Source: JAPUDQ01 sp964552765
GTDB lineage: Bacteria; Patescibacteriota; Saccharimonadia; Saccharimonadales; Saccharimonadaceae
Length of the DNA: 5,189 bases
Direction of reading: 5' to 3'
Assembly (NCBI GenBank): GCA_964552765.1
Contig: CAZKIA010000034.1
Coordinates: 1-5,189, forward strand
Part shown: piece by piece, positions 4,953 to 5,189 of the stretch
Layout: the number at the start of each line of letters is the position of its first letter
Numbering within the stretch: the first letter of the stretch is position 1
The notes under the pieces: generated by a model
What the model saw: the letters and a program-made list of their open reading frames with translations, nothing else
The model's database searches: none
Told to the model about the DNA's origin: nothing
Program-made: the position numbers and the translations under genes

Positions 4953-5189
4953 TTAGTGCTTTATCTCCCAAATCTCATCGAGCCAACGGTAGTACTCATT
5001 GCCGCTCTTGGCATCGTCGAGCCCCATGCCGACGAGCCATTTGTCACCAGCCTCGAAGCCCACGTAGTCAGCCTGTGATGTGCGCGAAGGTACGCTTTTT
5101 GATGCCAAAACAGCCAGTTTTACACTCGTAGCACCGCGCTCCAACAGGAGTTGACTGACAAAGTCTGAGGTGACACCAAGATCAATCAC
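4953..5189 (-). CDS. Purine (hypoxanthine-guanine type) phosphoribosyltransferase, C-terminal part
   Basis: About 78 C-terminal residues are visible; the N-terminus lies beyond 5189. The order of motifs follows HGPRT closely: the PRPP loop I-D-L-G-V-T at the left edge (visible residues 2-7), helix and strand LLLERGATSVKLAVLASK with the lysine that contacts the base, ADYVGFE, and DKWLVGMGLDD. The Trp (residue 51) would stack on the purine and Asp58 matches a conserved active-site Asp, by comparison with human HPRT. The reaction would join hypoxanthine or guanine to PRPP in the cytoplasm. An oddity is Leu in the PRPP loop where most members have Thr or Ser (D-T-G). The tail EYYRWLDEIWEIKH replaces the usual short ending. 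The stop TAA is 23 bases before the Nudix start. Other purine phosphoribosyltransferases of the same family are possible, so I give no symbol. Confidence 0.8.
   Translation of the reverse strand: MIDLGVTSDFVSQLLLERGATSVKLAVLASKSVPSRTSQADYVGFEAGDKWLVGMGLDDAKSGNEYYRWLDEIWEIKH

Noticed and set aside
4930..4971. TTG start for the Nudix gene overlapping the phosphoribosyltransferase stop
   Set aside because: The ATG at 4929 or 4923 is closer to the domain and sits properly behind TATAAT; the TTG has only a weak ribosome site.
1..5189. CRISPR array, insertion sequence or long direct repeats
   Set aside because: No regularly spaced repeats, transposase-like frame or terminal inverted repeats were seen anywhere in the window.

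Overview
The window reads like compact bacterial DNA with short intergenic gaps, overlapping gene ends, moderate GC and the standard code. TGA ends the receiver-like gene at 3917, which argues against a UGA-recoded lineage. Several genes lack a Shine-Dalgarno and have a TATAAT-like hexamer a few bases before the start, so near-leaderless transcripts look common. My guess is a Patescibacteria/CPR lineage such as Saccharibacteria. This rests on gene style and not on any marker gene, so it is tentative.

Layout. (1) 1-98: the tentative tail of a plus-strand gene, convergent with the next unit. (2) 99-237: a 139-base convergent gap holding one hairpin for each direction. (3) 2019-238, minus strand: a two-gene cell-envelope unit. 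A lipoprotein serine hydrolase of the class A beta-lactamase/DD-peptidase fold is followed directly (TAG then GTG, with an AGGAGG site inside the upstream gene) by a polytopic membrane protein whose C-terminal domain resembles lysozyme-like transglycosylases. (4) 1952-3694, plus strand: a 580-residue ABC exporter half-transporter, divergent from the hydrolase, with the two 5' coding ends overlapping. (5) 3702-3765: two hairpins in the convergent gap. (6) 3755-3841, minus strand: an unlisted 28-codon gene for a strongly basic peptide, with its own consensus promoter (TTGACT-17-TATAAT), AAGGAG site and terminator. (7) 5189-3917, minus strand: the end of a purine phosphoribosyltransferase, a Nudix hydrolase, and a degenerate response-regulator-like protein.

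How the genes may work together: the hydrolase and membrane protein look like a peptidoglycan-remodelling pair, and the divergent exporter may share regulation with them through overlapping start regions. The phosphoribosyltransferase and Nudix genes suggest nucleotide salvage and clean-up. The basic peptide is the most unexpected item: it has the strongest expression signals in the window and no function I can recognise.
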